A DNA stretch of 64,000 nucleotides, from contig JAEZGI010000080.1 of assembly GCA_023416995.1 (NCBI GenBank), positions 1 to 64,000 on the forward strand. The letters are read 5' to 3'. A program made the position numbers and the translations under genes. Source of the stretch: Bacteroidota bacterium. Lineage in GTDB: Bacteria > Bacteroidota > Bacteroidia > Chitinophagales > Chitinophagaceae. The notes below the pieces were generated by a model that saw only the letters and a program-made list of their open reading frames with translations, did no database searches and was not told the DNA's origin. How positions within the stretch are numbered: the first letter of the stretch is position 1; the number at the start of each line of letters is the position of its first letter. This document shows positions 25,412 through 35,031 of this stretch, piece after piece.

Positions 25412-26239
25412 ATGAAAAAATATATACTCTCGGCCGCAGCGATGTTATTTCTCGTCACCGCCATGTTCGGACAGCGTCAACTAACGGAAATATGGAAAAC
25501 TGATTCGGTATTGAAAGTGCCTGAATCCGTTTATTATGATAAGACAGCAAAAGTGTTATATGTTTCTAACATTGATGGTGAGCCCTGGGGCAAGGACGGG
25601 AAAGGTTCGATAGGCAAGGTTGGCCTCGATGGTAAGGTAATAGCTGCAGAGTGGGTGAGCGGGCTCCATTCACCAAAAGGCATGGGTCTTCACAAAGGTA
25701 TCCTGTACGTTGCCGACCAGCAAGAGGTCGTGATGATTGATATCAAACAGTCACGTATCGTTAACCGCATCGAAGTGGATGGTTCGCAGGGCCTCAATGA
25801 TATTTCCATTGACGGGAAAGGTATTGTTTACGTGACCGACAGCCGGGGAAAGAAATTGTATAGAATACAGAACAACAAGCCATCATTGTACCTTGACTCA
25901 CTGCAGGGTCCCAATGGCGTGCTGGCCCACGATGGCAAATTACTTATTGTTGACAATGGCGCGTTGTATCGTGTTGAAACCGATAAAAGTTTTACAAAAC
26001 TGGCCGATGGCATGGAAGGTGGTACCGACGGTATTGAACATACAGGAAACGGAGAATACCTTGTTTCATGCTGGGCGGGGATCATATATCATGTAAAAGG
26101 AGAAGGTAGAAAAGAAGTTCTGCTTGATACGCGCGATCAACAGAGCAATACGGCTGACATAGGTTACGATCCGGTAAAAAAGATCGTTTATGTGCCTACT
26201 TTCTTCCGGAACACAATAGTGGCATATCAATTTAAATAA
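25412..26239 (+). CDS. SMP-30/gluconolactonase-like beta-propeller protein, secreted
   Basis: A 275-residue exported protein with a signal peptide ending near AMFGQ and repeated propeller strands (YVSNIDGEPWG, ISIDGKGIVYVTDSRG, LLIVDNGALYRVE). The fold resembles SMP-30/gluconolactonase/LRE proteins, some of which hydrolyse sugar lactones in a calcium-dependent manner. I cannot confirm the full set of metal ligands. It is 77 bases after the DUF4965 gene in the same direction. A lactonase would fit with the upstream aldose epimerase and semialdehyde dehydrogenase, but that is inference. Confidence 0.72.
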   Translation: MKKYILSAAAMLFLVTAMFGQRQLTEIWKTDSVLKVPESVYYDKTAKVLYVSNIDGEPWGKDGKGSIGKVGLDGKVIAAEWVSGLHSPKGMGLHKGILYVADQQEVVMIDIKQSRIVNRIEVDGSQGLNDISIDGKGIVYVTDSRGKKLYRIQNNKPSLYLDSLQGPNGVLAHDGKLLIVDNGALYRVETDKSFTKLADGMEGGTDGIEHTGNGEYLVSCWAGIIYHVKGEGRKEVLLDTRDQQSNTADIGYDPVKKIVYVPTFFRNTIVAYQFK

Positions 26240-26338
26240 CCGGGGAAAACACCGATCAAGTAAAACTGGTATGAAAGGTTCCGTTAAAAATAGATCCATG
26301 GTTCCTCTTCATGCCAGTACTGCTTATTTTTACTCCTT

Positions 26339-27937
26339 ATGGACTGTAATTCTACCAGGATAGCATACCCCGATACAGGTTATTTCTCTAAAATTATTGT
26401 TGATTATATCACAGGCGCGGAAGCGTTAAGACCATTTTATACGCACCCGGTAAACGCCGAAGGCATGGCGGCGGCTATCCATGCACGTGAGCAATTTGAT
26501 ACCGACCGCCAGTTGCTGGTTGAAGCGCTCACCACCCAGTATGGTGACACACCCACTTCGGAATCTGTTACCGCCAACATCAGGGCGCTTGCAGATAACA
26601 ACACCTTTACCATTTGCATTGCGCACCAGCCCGTGATCTTCACAGGAACGCTTTATTTTATCTATAAGATACTACATGCGGTAAAACTTGCCCGCGAATG
26701 CGAACAGTTGTTTCCGGGGAAAAAATTTGTTCCTGTTTATTATATGGGATCAGAAGATGCGGATCTTGAGGAACTCGGCACCTTTTATATGGGTACTGAT
26801 AAAGTTACCTGGAACACAACACAGACGGGTGCAGTGGGTAGAATGAAAACCACCGGTCTGGACAAGATCATTACAAGAATAGAAGGTGAGATAGGTGTAC
26901 TGCCTTATGGTAAAGAACTTACGGATCTGTTCAGAAACTCTTATCTGCAAAGCCCGGATTTGCAGACAGCAACATTTCGTTTGATTAATACCCTGTTTTC
27001 AAATTATGGTGTAGTTATACTTATCCCCGATTCGGCTTTGCTGAAAAGTAAAATGATCTCCGTATTTAAGGATGATCTTTTCAACCAGGCACCGTCTCAG
27101 GTTGTAAGCAAAACAATTGAACGGCTCAACGAACACTACAAGGTGCAGGCGAACCCAAGAGAGATAAATCTGTTCTATCTGAAAGATGATATACGTGAAC
27201 TGATTTCTTCAGAAGACGGTGTGTATAAGGTTCGAAATACTTCGCTCACTTTTACACCGGATCAGATCACTGCCGAACTGCAGGAACATCCCGAACGTTT
27301 TAGTCCGAATGTTATTCTACGTGGCTTGTTCCAGGAGCAGATACTGCCGAATGTTGCTTTCATAGGCGGCGGGGGTGAAACTGCCTACTGGCTGGAACTG
27401 CAGGATCTTTTCAAACATTACAATACTCCGTACCCGATGTTGGTACTACGGAATTCTTTTCTGTTGATTAATGCAAAATGGCGTGACCGGCTTGCTAAGC
27501 TCGATCTGGGGACCCATCAGATCTTTTTGTCTGCCACAGCCCTGTTCAACGAGCGGGTAAAAGCTTTATCTGATCACCAGATTACCCTGAACGGTGAGGT
27601 GTCAACACTCAAAGACACTTATGAAAAGATGAAAGAATACGCTGCCGCGGTGGATAGCACGTTATTACAGCATGTTGGGGCATTGCAAACGAGAGCCCTG
27701 AAAGCCATACATGAACTGGAAAAGAAAATGCTCCGTGCAGAAAAACGAAAATTTGAAACCGAAGAACGGCAATTGAAGCAGGTTAAGGATGCTTTATTTC
27801 CATTGAATGGCTTACAGGAGCGTATCGATAATTTCATTCCCTGGTTTGCATTATATGGTGAGACGTTTTTCGAAACGATTTACCATCATTCGCCGGCATT
27901 CGAACAGCAGTTCACAGTTTTGACCGAAAAGGGTTAA
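26339..27937 (+). CDS. bshC: Bacillithiol biosynthesis cysteine-adding enzyme BshC
   Basis: Adds cysteine to glucosaminyl-malate, the last step of bacillithiol synthesis. The 532-residue protein fits the family: an N-terminal Rossmann-like core with IAHQPVIFTGTLYFIYK, YYMGSEDADLEELG in the middle, then GGGGETAYWLELQDLF. A long C-terminal coiled coil follows (about residues 420-505). bshA and bshB are not in the window. It stands alone, with a convergent unrelated gene downstream. Confidence 0.93.
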   Translation: MDCNSTRIAYPDTGYFSKIIVDYITGAEALRPFYTHPVNAEGMAAAIHAREQFDTDRQLLVEALTTQYGDTPTSESVTANIRALADNNTFTICIAHQPVIFTGTLYFIYKILHAVKLARECEQLFPGKKFVPVYYMGSEDADLEELGTFYMGTDKVTWNTTQTGAVGRMKTTGLDKIITRIEGEIGVLPYGKELTDLFRNSYLQSPDLQTATFRLINTLFSNYGVVILIPDSALLKSKMISVFKDDLFNQAPSQVVSKTIERLNEHYKVQANPREINLFYLKDDIRELISSEDGVYKVRNTSLTFTPDQITAELQEHPERFSPNVILRGLFQEQILPNVAFIGGGGETAYWLELQDLFKHYNTPYPMLVLRNSFLLINAKWRDRLAKLDLGTHQIFLSATALFNERVKALSDHQITLNGEVSTLKDTYEKMKEYAAAVDSTLLQHVGALQTRALKAIHELEKKMLRAEKRKFETEERQLKQVKDALFPLNGLQERIDNFIPWFALYGETFFETIYHHSPAFEQQFTVLTEKG

Positions 27938-27982
27938 CAGGACAAAGGTTGATGGGTGTGGCTTTGGTAACCGACCGATCCG

Positions 27983-28849
27983 TCAATGTTTAATACGGAT
28001 CCTGAACACGCGTGTTCCTCCTTTTTTATCGTCTGAAACAAGAAAGGTTTTTACTTTCCCGTTTTTATCAGACTGCATGCCGATTGCTTTAATAGCAACA
28101 CCAGCAAAATTTTTACTCACGTCTGGCAGTGCCATGAATTCATTGATCTTGACTTGTTTTCTTGCAACCTTGCGAGAAGCATTTTCTACAAGACCAAAAT
28201 AAGATATAACATCCTCACCACCCTCGACCGCCGTTACCGAGTTAAAGGTCAGCAACAGCCAATCGTTCTCCGGAGAATAACACATCCCTGTAATAAGAAC
28301 GGCTTCGGGTGCATTTTCAGGGTACTTAACGGGCAGCAGGCTGATTTCTTCTGTGTCCTGCTCTTTCCATACATCAATATCCGTAACGACGAAGTTGTTT
28401 GATGATGAACCCTGGTTTCCACGGTTTGCCAGCACCAATCGTCCCAAAACAACAGCCGCGGCCGTTATATTGGTCTCTGGTAAACCAGAGGTCTTCAAAC
28501 GTTCGTCAAACCGGTTAATTACAAAATCTTCGCGTGTTTTATTATCCAGATTGATCAGAACGGCTTTATGCTGACCGTTACCTGAGCCATCCGTGGCAAG
28601 GGCAAGCAAACGAGGTATTTTGTTGATCTCCACAATTGTTGAAGCCTGCAGATCGCGGTGAGCATCCGGCGATGGTGTTGATCCTGGTGCAAATAACGGG
28701 ATACGCGCAGTTTCTTTCCACTTGGGTGATAACACCAGTATCTCAGTAGAATAAATATCTGTAAGAAAAATATTGTCATCATGATATTCGATGCTGGATC
28801 CACCATCGAAACCCGGTATATGTTTGTGTTCGAGCAGTTTTATTTTCAT
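27983..28849 (-). CDS. Conserved-type propeller-like protein of unknown function (DUF6929-like)
   Basis: A 288-residue protein without a clear signal peptide. It contains repeated beta-strand blades such as NIFLTDIYSTEILVLSP, RLLALATDGSGNGQHKAVLI and WLLLTFNSVTAVEGGEDV, consistent with a beta-propeller. I believe it belongs to the family catalogued as DUF6929, but this is from memory. It starts 38 bases after purE on the same strand and may be co-transcribed with it, although no functional link to purine synthesis is evident. Confidence 0.6.
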   Translation of the reverse strand: MKIKLLEHKHIPGFDGGSSIEYHDDNIFLTDIYSTEILVLSPKWKETARIPLFAPGSTPSPDAHRDLQASTIVEINKIPRLLALATDGSGNGQHKAVLINLDNKTREDFVINRFDERLKTSGLPETNITAAAVVLGRLVLANRGNQGSSSNNFVVTDIDVWKEQDTEEISLLPVKYPENAPEAVLITGMCYSPENDWLLLTFNSVTAVEGGEDVISYFGLVENASRKVARKQVKINEFMALPDVSKNFAGVAIKAIGMQSDKNGKVKTFLVSDDKKGGTRVFRIRIKH

Positions 28850-28887
28850 GTAAAAGCTATTGCGCTTTGCGATACCTTGTTAAGCGA

Positions 28888-29403
28888 TTAAAGATCAAAT
28901 TGGTTGTTCCATCCCTGTGCCTGCAAATTCTTCACCTTCGTAAGCACCTCTGCTTCAAGATTTTTTTTATAGGCACTCACAGCATCTGCAATTTGCTGGT
29001 CGAAAGCACCAATGATACTTGCCGCAAGTATCCCGGCATTTTTACTTCCATTCAGCGCTACAGTAGCAACAGGAATGCCATTGGGCATTTGTAGTATGGA
29101 TAATATGGAATCCCAACCATCAATTGAATTGGACGATTTAACCGGTACGCCAATTACGGGCAAAGGAGTGATAGAGGCCACCATACCTGGAAGATGTGCA
29201 GCACCGCCCGCACCAGCGATGATAACCTTAAGACCCCGTTGCCTCGCTGCACCGGCATACTCAACAAGCCGCGCCGGAGTGCGGTGTGCAGAAACTACAG
29301 TGAGTTCAAAAGGAATACCAAAGTCTTTGAGTATATCAGCGGCTGGTTGCATGACCGGAAGGTCACTGTCGCTGCCCATTATAATTCCAACCAAAACTTC
29401 CAT
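28888..29403 (-). CDS. purE: N5-carboxyaminoimidazole ribonucleotide mutase
   Basis: Moves the carboxylate of N5-CAIR to C4, giving CAIR in purine synthesis. The 171 residues match class I PurE: IIMGSDSDLPVM at residues 7-18, VVSAHRTPARL with the catalytic histidine, GAGGAAHLPGM, and PVIGVPVKSS. Its partner purK is on the same strand about 5.6 kb upstream, with an RND efflux set between them. The start is the family-typical methionine at 29403. Confidence 0.96.
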   Translation of the reverse strand: MEVLVGIIMGSDSDLPVMQPAADILKDFGIPFELTVVSAHRTPARLVEYAGAARQRGLKVIIAGAGGAAHLPGMVASITPLPVIGVPVKSSNSIDGWDSILSILQMPNGIPVATVALNGSKNAGILAASIIGAFDQQIADAVSAYKKNLEAEVLTKVKNLQAQGWNNQFDL

Positions 29404-29471
29404 GCGAGATATTTCGCTGCAAAGAAAGTATAAAAATCACAAACCGTACATTAACAATGTTGAGGGAAACA

Positions 29472-30788
29472 TCAACGCACCAGGTCGCCTTTTATACGGA
29501 GTAATTCAGTTTCTGCAAGCTTTGTGTTGTACCGTGCTGCAATGAGGCGGTTATAAGCGTCTGCGAGACTGATCTGCGCCTCCCGCAGTTCGAGATAAGT
29601 AGACACACCCTGACGGAAACGCGCAAGCGCTATATTCACGTTTTCCTTCGCGAGATTGATATTTTCTTCTTCAAGTGCAAGCGCCTGTTTTTGGTATTCG
29701 TAATCTTTATAAGTATTGCTCAGATCTACATCGAGGATGTTTTTCTGGTTTTCAAACGTCAATTGCTGGTAACGGACGTCAAGCTCAGCAATTTTTAACT
29801 GACGTTTCACCGCAAAATTGTTTAAGATCGGAATAGTTGCCCCAAAACCATAGTTAAACCCGTTATTCCGGCTGAAGAGCGGGGTAAAAGGATTTACAAC
29901 AGCCAGATTGTTGAGCCTGGAATAGTTATAAGCACTGTTGAAAGAAATAACCGGCCATCGGTCAGCTTTCCTTTCTTTCACTGTTAGCGACGCCACATCA
30001 ATATTTTTCCGTAATAACCGCATATAAGGATTTGTCTCCTGCAGGTTTTGCGCAAGCTCTCCATACTGGATATCAAGATTCAGTGGTATGCTGTCGCTTA
30101 CCTGGTATTGTTTGGAGTTTGCGGCCTGGCCCAATACCTGGTTCAATTGCTCTGTTAGCTGTGCAATAGTGGTTCGTTGCTGAAGCTGGGCCGCTTTCTG
30201 CGCGTTCAGATCCACACGCGCCTGTAATAATTCAGGTTTGCTGCCGAGGCCAACTGATAACTTTTTGTCTGCAAGCTTAACACGTTCTTCGCTGATCGAC
30301 ATCTGTTCTTCAACAGCTTTCAATTGTTGTTTTGCCTGCACCACATTGTAATAGTTATTTATAACGGCGGCTACGGTATTGCTTATCTGGTTTTTTACAG
30401 TGAATTCCCCGACTTCCACCATTTGTCTTGCCTTTTCGCGGGTAGCAAACATTCTTAACCCATCAAACAACACCCATTGCAACCCCATTGATGCTGTGAT
30501 GTTGCTGGATTTTGCATTGTCAAGGGCGCGTTTACTTCCGTCGGCCAGTTGCTGACGTTGATTATTCTGGTTCCAGACTTTGGTCACGGTACCATTAACC
30601 CTGGGTAAAAAACCGCCCCAGGCAAGTTCTTCATCTGTGCCATAAACGGCCGAGTCGTTACGTACCAGGCGGATGTCATAATTATTTTTCAGCGCAACAG
30701 CAATAGCTTCTTCCAATGAAAGCATATCCTGGGCCGATAGTACGCTGAAACAAAAAACAAATCCAAGTAACGTCAAAAGTCTTCGCAT
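29472..30788 (-). CDS. TolC-family outer-membrane efflux protein
   Basis: The outer-membrane channel of the tripartite pump encoded just upstream. From the ATG at 30788 it has 438 residues with a signal peptide (MRRLLTLLGFVFCFSVLSAQ); the longer frame would overlap the pump gene. Two OEP repeats are visible, with long helical stretches such as QAKQQLKAVEEQMSISEERVK, and with LRIKGDL at the C-terminus. It lies ten bases after the RND pump gene and is co-transcribed with it. Confidence 0.92.
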   Translation of the reverse strand: MRRLLTLLGFVFCFSVLSAQDMLSLEEAIAVALKNNYDIRLVRNDSAVYGTDEELAWGGFLPRVNGTVTKVWNQNNQRQQLADGSKRALDNAKSSNITASMGLQWVLFDGLRMFATREKARQMVEVGEFTVKNQISNTVAAVINNYYNVVQAKQQLKAVEEQMSISEERVKLADKKLSVGLGSKPELLQARVDLNAQKAAQLQQRTTIAQLTEQLNQVLGQAANSKQYQVSDSIPLNLDIQYGELAQNLQETNPYMRLLRKNIDVASLTVKERKADRWPVISFNSAYNYSRLNNLAVVNPFTPLFSRNNGFNYGFGATIPILNNFAVKRQLKIAELDVRYQQLTFENQKNILDVDLSNTYKDYEYQKQALALEEENINLAKENVNIALARFRQGVSTYLELREAQISLADAYNRLIAARYNTKLAETELLRIKGDLVR

Positions 30789-30798
30789 ATAATTTTGT

Positions 30799-33700
30799 TT
30801 AAGCCCTTTTAGCGGCTTCTTCATCCATAATATCCAGTTCATTGCGATGCATTTTGCGCGAAAGAAACGAATACATCGCGGGGATAACATATAAAGTAAG
30901 GATCAATGAGAACATAATACCGCCCACGATCACGATACCTAGTGGGATACGGCTAGTTGCTGCGGCTCCCAACGATAACGCAATTGGTAATGCACCCAGC
31001 GCCATGGCAAGACTGGTCATGAGAATGGGGCGCATCCGCGCAGTAGCAGCATCGATCACCGCATGGGTTTTGTCAAGACCCGTTTCTCTTTTCTGGTTGG
31101 CAAATTCGACTATCAGGATACCGTTCTTGGTTACCAGCCCGATCAGCATAATCATCCCGATCTGCGAAAAGATATTCAGCGTTTGTCCGAAGATCCATAA
31201 TGACAACACGGCACCCGCTATCGCCAGCGGCACCGTAAGCATGATCACAAACGGGTCGATAAAACTTTCAAACTGCGCGGCCAGTACCAGGTAAATAAGA
31301 CCTATCGCCAGCAGGAACGCAAAGGCTGTATTACCGGAACTTTCGGCAAAGTCCCTTGAAGATCCAGATAAGGAAGTTGTGAAGGTCTCATCCATCAGTC
31401 TTGAAGCAATTGCCTGCATCTCCTTGATACCATCGCCAATTGTTTTGCCTGGCGCAAGACCTGCAGAAACGGTTGCTGATTTATACCGGTTGAAATGATA
31501 CAGGGTAGGGGGAGTGGTCTGTTCAGTAATAGTAACCAGGTTGTCCAGGGAAATAATTTCACCGCGCGAGTTGCGCACATAGATGTTTTTCAGATCGGTT
31601 GGATCATCTCGTTCACTTCGTGCTACCTGTCCGATCACCTGGTATTGTTTACCGTCTTTGATAAAGTATCCAAGTCTGCGATTACTTAAAGCTAGTTGTA
31701 AAGTTTGCGATACATCTCCTACACTGACGCCGAGTTCGCTTGCTTTCAGACGATCAATAACGATGTTCAACTCGGGTTTATTAAACTTCAGATCTGCATC
31801 AACACCCTGGAAAACAGGACTCTTGTTCGCTTCTTCAAGAAACTTCGGTAATACCTCGCGTATTTTTTCAAAGTTGTTATTCTGTATCACGAAAGCGACC
31901 GGCAAACCACCCCGCCGGTTTACCGAAATGGTTTGTTCCTGTATCACGAAAGCACGACCATCGGGATACCTCGGTAAATTGCGATTCACCATATCCACAA
32001 GTTCCTGCTGACTTTTATCACGGTCCGGAGGATCTACCAACGAAACGCGGATAAAACCGGTATTAACAGAACCACCTCCCGAAAAACCCGGCGCGGTTAC
32101 TGATAAAACAATACGCCGGCCATCTATGGAATCAATCATTAATTGAGAAAGGCGGTCAATATATCCATCCATGTAATCGAATGCCGTGCCTTCCGGAGCC
32201 GTAACCTGCAGTCTGAACTGGCTGCGATCTTCCATAGGTGCCAGTTCAGACGGAATGCCCTTACCAACAAAATAGATGATGGCAAAACAGGATAAAAGGA
32301 TAAGCACCGCTGCCCAGCGGGCTTTCATGAACAGTTTAAGCGAACGGTGATATCCGTTTTCCATACCCCTGAAGAAAGGTTCGGTAACACGGTAAAACCA
32401 TCCATGTTTATGTTCCTTCCGGGTAAGTTTTACGGCAAGTACAGGCGTTAGGGTGAGAGATACAAAGGCAGAGATCAATACGGCCCCGGCGATCACAATA
32501 CCAAACTCACGGAACAAACGCCCTACGAAACCTTCAAGAAATATAATGGGAAGAAATATAACGGCCAGCGTGATGGAAGTGGCAATAACCGCAAAGTAAA
32601 TTTCTTTGGAACCTTCGCGGGCCGCCTGCCATTTGTTCATACCCTGTTCCATCTTTTTGTAGATGTTCTCAGTTACCACGATACCATCATCCACAACTAG
32701 ACCAGTGGCAAGAACAATACCCAGCAAAGACAATACATTGATGGTGAAGTCGCTGATATACATGATGAAAAACGCACCCACCAGTGCCACAGGTATGTCA
32801 ATGAGGGGGCGAATGGCAATGAGCCAATCGCGGAAGAACAGGTAGATGATCAGAACCACGAGAATGATAGCAATCACCAGTGTTTCTTCCACTTCTTCAA
32901 TAGAACGTTTGATAAACTTGGTCTGATCAAGCGCGATGTTCAGTTTAATATCATCAGGGATATCTTTTTTCAGTTGTTCAAGTCTTTTGTAAAACTCATC
33001 AGATATGGCCACATAGTTAGAACCGGGCTGAGGCACTATTGCAAGACCAATCATCGGAATACGGCTTTCCTTCAATACCGTTTCTTCGTTTTCTGGTCCC
33101 AGAACGGCAGTGCCGATGTGCTTCAGGCGTATATCGCTGCCGTTGATATTTTTTATGATAATGTTGCCAAATTCTTCTTCGGTAGTTAACCTTCCAAATG
33201 TGCGAACAGAGAGTTCGGTAGCATTACCCGAAATTTTACCTGACGGAAGTTCTACGTTCTCGCGCTGGAGCGCGGTTTGAACATCGCCCATGGTCAGCTG
33301 GTATGCGCTTAATTTGGAAGGATCGAACCAGATACGCATTGCATATCTTTTTTCTCCCCAGATCTGTATGCTACTTACACCGGGTATGGTCTGAAGTCTT
33401 TCAACTAATACATTATTCGCGTATTCAGTAATCTGCAACTGGTTGCGGGTGTTGCTCTGCACCGTCATAGATATGATCGCATCAGAGCTGGCATCGGCTT
33501 TTGATACCACCGGGGGAGCGTCAAGATCATCCGGCAGGTTACGTACTGCCTGTGAAACCTTGTCACGTACATCATTCGCTGCGGCTTCAAGGTCAATACT
33601 TAGATCGAACTCAACGTTAATGCTACTGGTACCCTGGCTGCTGGAAGAGGTGATGTTTTTGATCCCTGCAATACCATTGATAGCTTTTTCGAGCGGCTCG

Positions 33701-33891
33701 GTGATCTGTGATTCAATAATATCCGCGTTTGCCCCGGCATAAGAGGTTCTGACGTTTACGTTGGGTGGATCGATGGCAGGATAATCGCGAACGCCAAGAA
33801 ATGTGAACCCGATGATTCCGAACAATACAATCACGACATTCATCACCGTGGCCAGTACGGGCCGTCTTAAGCTCAGCTCAGAAATATTCAT
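30799..33891 (-). CDS. RND-family efflux pump (HAE-1/AcrB type)
   Basis: The inner-membrane proton-driven pump that exports hydrophobic compounds through the adaptor and TolC-like channel. The 1030 residues have the usual 12 helices and two large periplasmic loops. The N-terminus is LSLRRPVLATVMNVVIVLFG. The proton-relay double aspartate is in GLVVDDGIVVTEN, and the transporter motif in TM11 is LVTKNGILIVEFA. The acidic pair indicates drug/hydrophobe export rather than the metal-exporting CusA type. The substrate cannot be read from the sequence. It lies eight bases after the adaptor gene. Confidence 0.95.
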   Translation of the reverse strand: MNISELSLRRPVLATVMNVVIVLFGIIGFTFLGVRDYPAIDPPNVNVRTSYAGANADIIESQITEPLEKAINGIAGIKNITSSSSQGTSSINVEFDLSIDLEAAANDVRDKVSQAVRNLPDDLDAPPVVSKADASSDAIISMTVQSNTRNQLQITEYANNVLVERLQTIPGVSSIQIWGEKRYAMRIWFDPSKLSAYQLTMGDVQTALQRENVELPSGKISGNATELSVRTFGRLTTEEEFGNIIIKNINGSDIRLKHIGTAVLGPENEETVLKESRIPMIGLAIVPQPGSNYVAISDEFYKRLEQLKKDIPDDIKLNIALDQTKFIKRSIEEVEETLVIAIILVVLIIYLFFRDWLIAIRPLIDIPVALVGAFFIMYISDFTINVLSLLGIVLATGLVVDDGIVVTENIYKKMEQGMNKWQAAREGSKEIYFAVIATSITLAVIFLPIIFLEGFVGRLFREFGIVIAGAVLISAFVSLTLTPVLAVKLTRKEHKHGWFYRVTEPFFRGMENGYHRSLKLFMKARWAAVLILLSCFAIIYFVGKGIPSELAPMEDRSQFRLQVTAPEGTAFDYMDGYIDRLSQLMIDSIDGRRIVLSVTAPGFSGGGSVNTGFIRVSLVDPPDRDKSQQELVDMVNRNLPRYPDGRAFVIQEQTISVNRRGGLPVAFVIQNNNFEKIREVLPKFLEEANKSPVFQGVDADLKFNKPELNIVIDRLKASELGVSVGDVSQTLQLALSNRRLGYFIKDGKQYQVIGQVARSERDDPTDLKNIYVRNSRGEIISLDNLVTITEQTTPPTLYHFNRYKSATVSAGLAPGKTIGDGIKEMQAIASRLMDETFTTSLSGSSRDFAESSGNTAFAFLLAIGLIYLVLAAQFESFIDPFVIMLTVPLAIAGAVLSLWIFGQTLNIFSQIGMIMLIGLVTKNGILIVEFANQKRETGLDKTHAVIDAATARMRPILMTSLAMALGALPIALSLGAAATSRIPLGIVIVGGIMFSLILTLYVIPAMYSFLSRKMHRNELDIMDEEAAKRA

Positions 33892-33898
33892 GATTGGG

Positions 33899-34951
33899 TT
33901 ATTGAACGTTTGTTAAGTTAATCTTCGTTTCGGGCCGGATGGCCAGCAAACCTGTGGTGATTACCGTATCGCCTGCTCTAAGACCATCAGTAACCTGTAC
34001 ATAGGTAGAGTCGCGGATTCCCGTAGTAACCGTAACGAACTTCGCAATTCCGCCGTTAAAAAGAACGGCCGTTTTATTTCTGGCCTGCGGAATGATAGCC
34101 TGCGTAGGAACAATCAGCGCATCATTATCTTTCCCTAACTGTAAAGCAATTTTTGCAAAGTTCCCGGGCACGAGATTCGGATTATTACCTTTTACTACAG
34201 CACGGACACGGAGCGTACGGGTGGTGGCTTCAATGCTGCTTTCTGTTGCAAGCACCCGGGCAGTGAATTGTTCGCCCGTGCCGGATACCGTAAACTCAAC
34301 TTCGCGTCCGCTTTTCATTGCATCAGCGTATTTTTCAGGAACAGTAAATTCGAGTTTTAGTTCTTTAACCTGCCTGATACTTGTGATAATATCAGCGGGG
34401 GTAACATAAGCACCAAGACTGATCGCCTTTAAACCTACGCGACCATCGTAAGGCGCACGGATCTCTGTTTTGGCAATGCTTACCCGGATCAGTTCGATAT
34501 CGGCCTTCAGGTTGTTCACCTGCAGTTCGCTCAGATCATACTCCTGCTGACTGATACCATTTATGGTAAGCAGTTCTTTCTGGCGTTCGGCAGTTTTGGC
34601 TGCAATCTCCAGCTGCACTTCCAGTTTCCTGAGTTGCGCCTGGAGGTCGGCATCAAACAACTTTGCCAGCAGAAATCCTTTTTTTACTGACTGACCTTCC
34701 GGGATATGTAACTCGGTTAGCCGGCCTGAAATCTCAGGGCGGATCTGCGTTTCTTCAAAAGGCAATAAACTTCCGGGCACTTCGAGTGCCTCGCTGAGTG
34801 ATTTCTGTTTCACTATAAAACCCTGCGCCTGTATCGCGGTATTTCCTCTTCCTCCGGGTTTGGGTTCGGCAGTCTTAGGTTTTTCGTTTTTACATGAAGT
34901 GAGGGTCACGGTCAGGGCCAGGGAAAAAAGAGCAATCGACTTATATAACAT
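33899..34951 (-). CDS. RND efflux periplasmic adaptor (membrane fusion) lipoprotein
   Basis: Bridges the inner-membrane pump and the outer-membrane channel. The 350-residue protein has a lipoprotein signal (lipobox LTSC at residues 17-20), a barrel-sandwich half-motif (ISGRLTELHIPEGQSVKKG), a helical hairpin (about 100-160), the second half (IRAPYDGRVGLKAISLGAYV), a beta-barrel and a membrane-proximal domain. It is the first gene of the adaptor-pump-channel set. A terminator-like hairpin separates it from purK, so it likely has its own promoter. Confidence 0.94.
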   Translation of the reverse strand: MLYKSIALFSLALTVTLTSCKNEKPKTAEPKPGGRGNTAIQAQGFIVKQKSLSEALEVPGSLLPFEETQIRPEISGRLTELHIPEGQSVKKGFLLAKLFDADLQAQLRKLEVQLEIAAKTAERQKELLTINGISQQEYDLSELQVNNLKADIELIRVSIAKTEIRAPYDGRVGLKAISLGAYVTPADIITSIRQVKELKLEFTVPEKYADAMKSGREVEFTVSGTGEQFTARVLATESSIEATTRTLRVRAVVKGNNPNLVPGNFAKIALQLGKDNDALIVPTQAIIPQARNKTAVLFNGGIAKFVTVTTGIRDSTYVQVTDGLRAGDTVITTGLLAIRPETKINLTNVQ

Positions 34952-35002
34952 CTGCAGATTTTGTTCGACGGTAAATTTAATATATTATGACGCCGGCGAG
35001 GG

Positions 35003-35024
35003 AAAAAGCCAGCGCGCATCTGGC
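35003..35024 (-). terminator. Probable terminator of purK
   Basis: Minus-strand stem GCCAG/CTGGC around a seven-base loop, followed by five T, eight bases after the purK stop. It suggests that the efflux genes are transcribed separately from purK. Confidence 0.5.
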
Positions 35025-35031
35025 ATTATTT

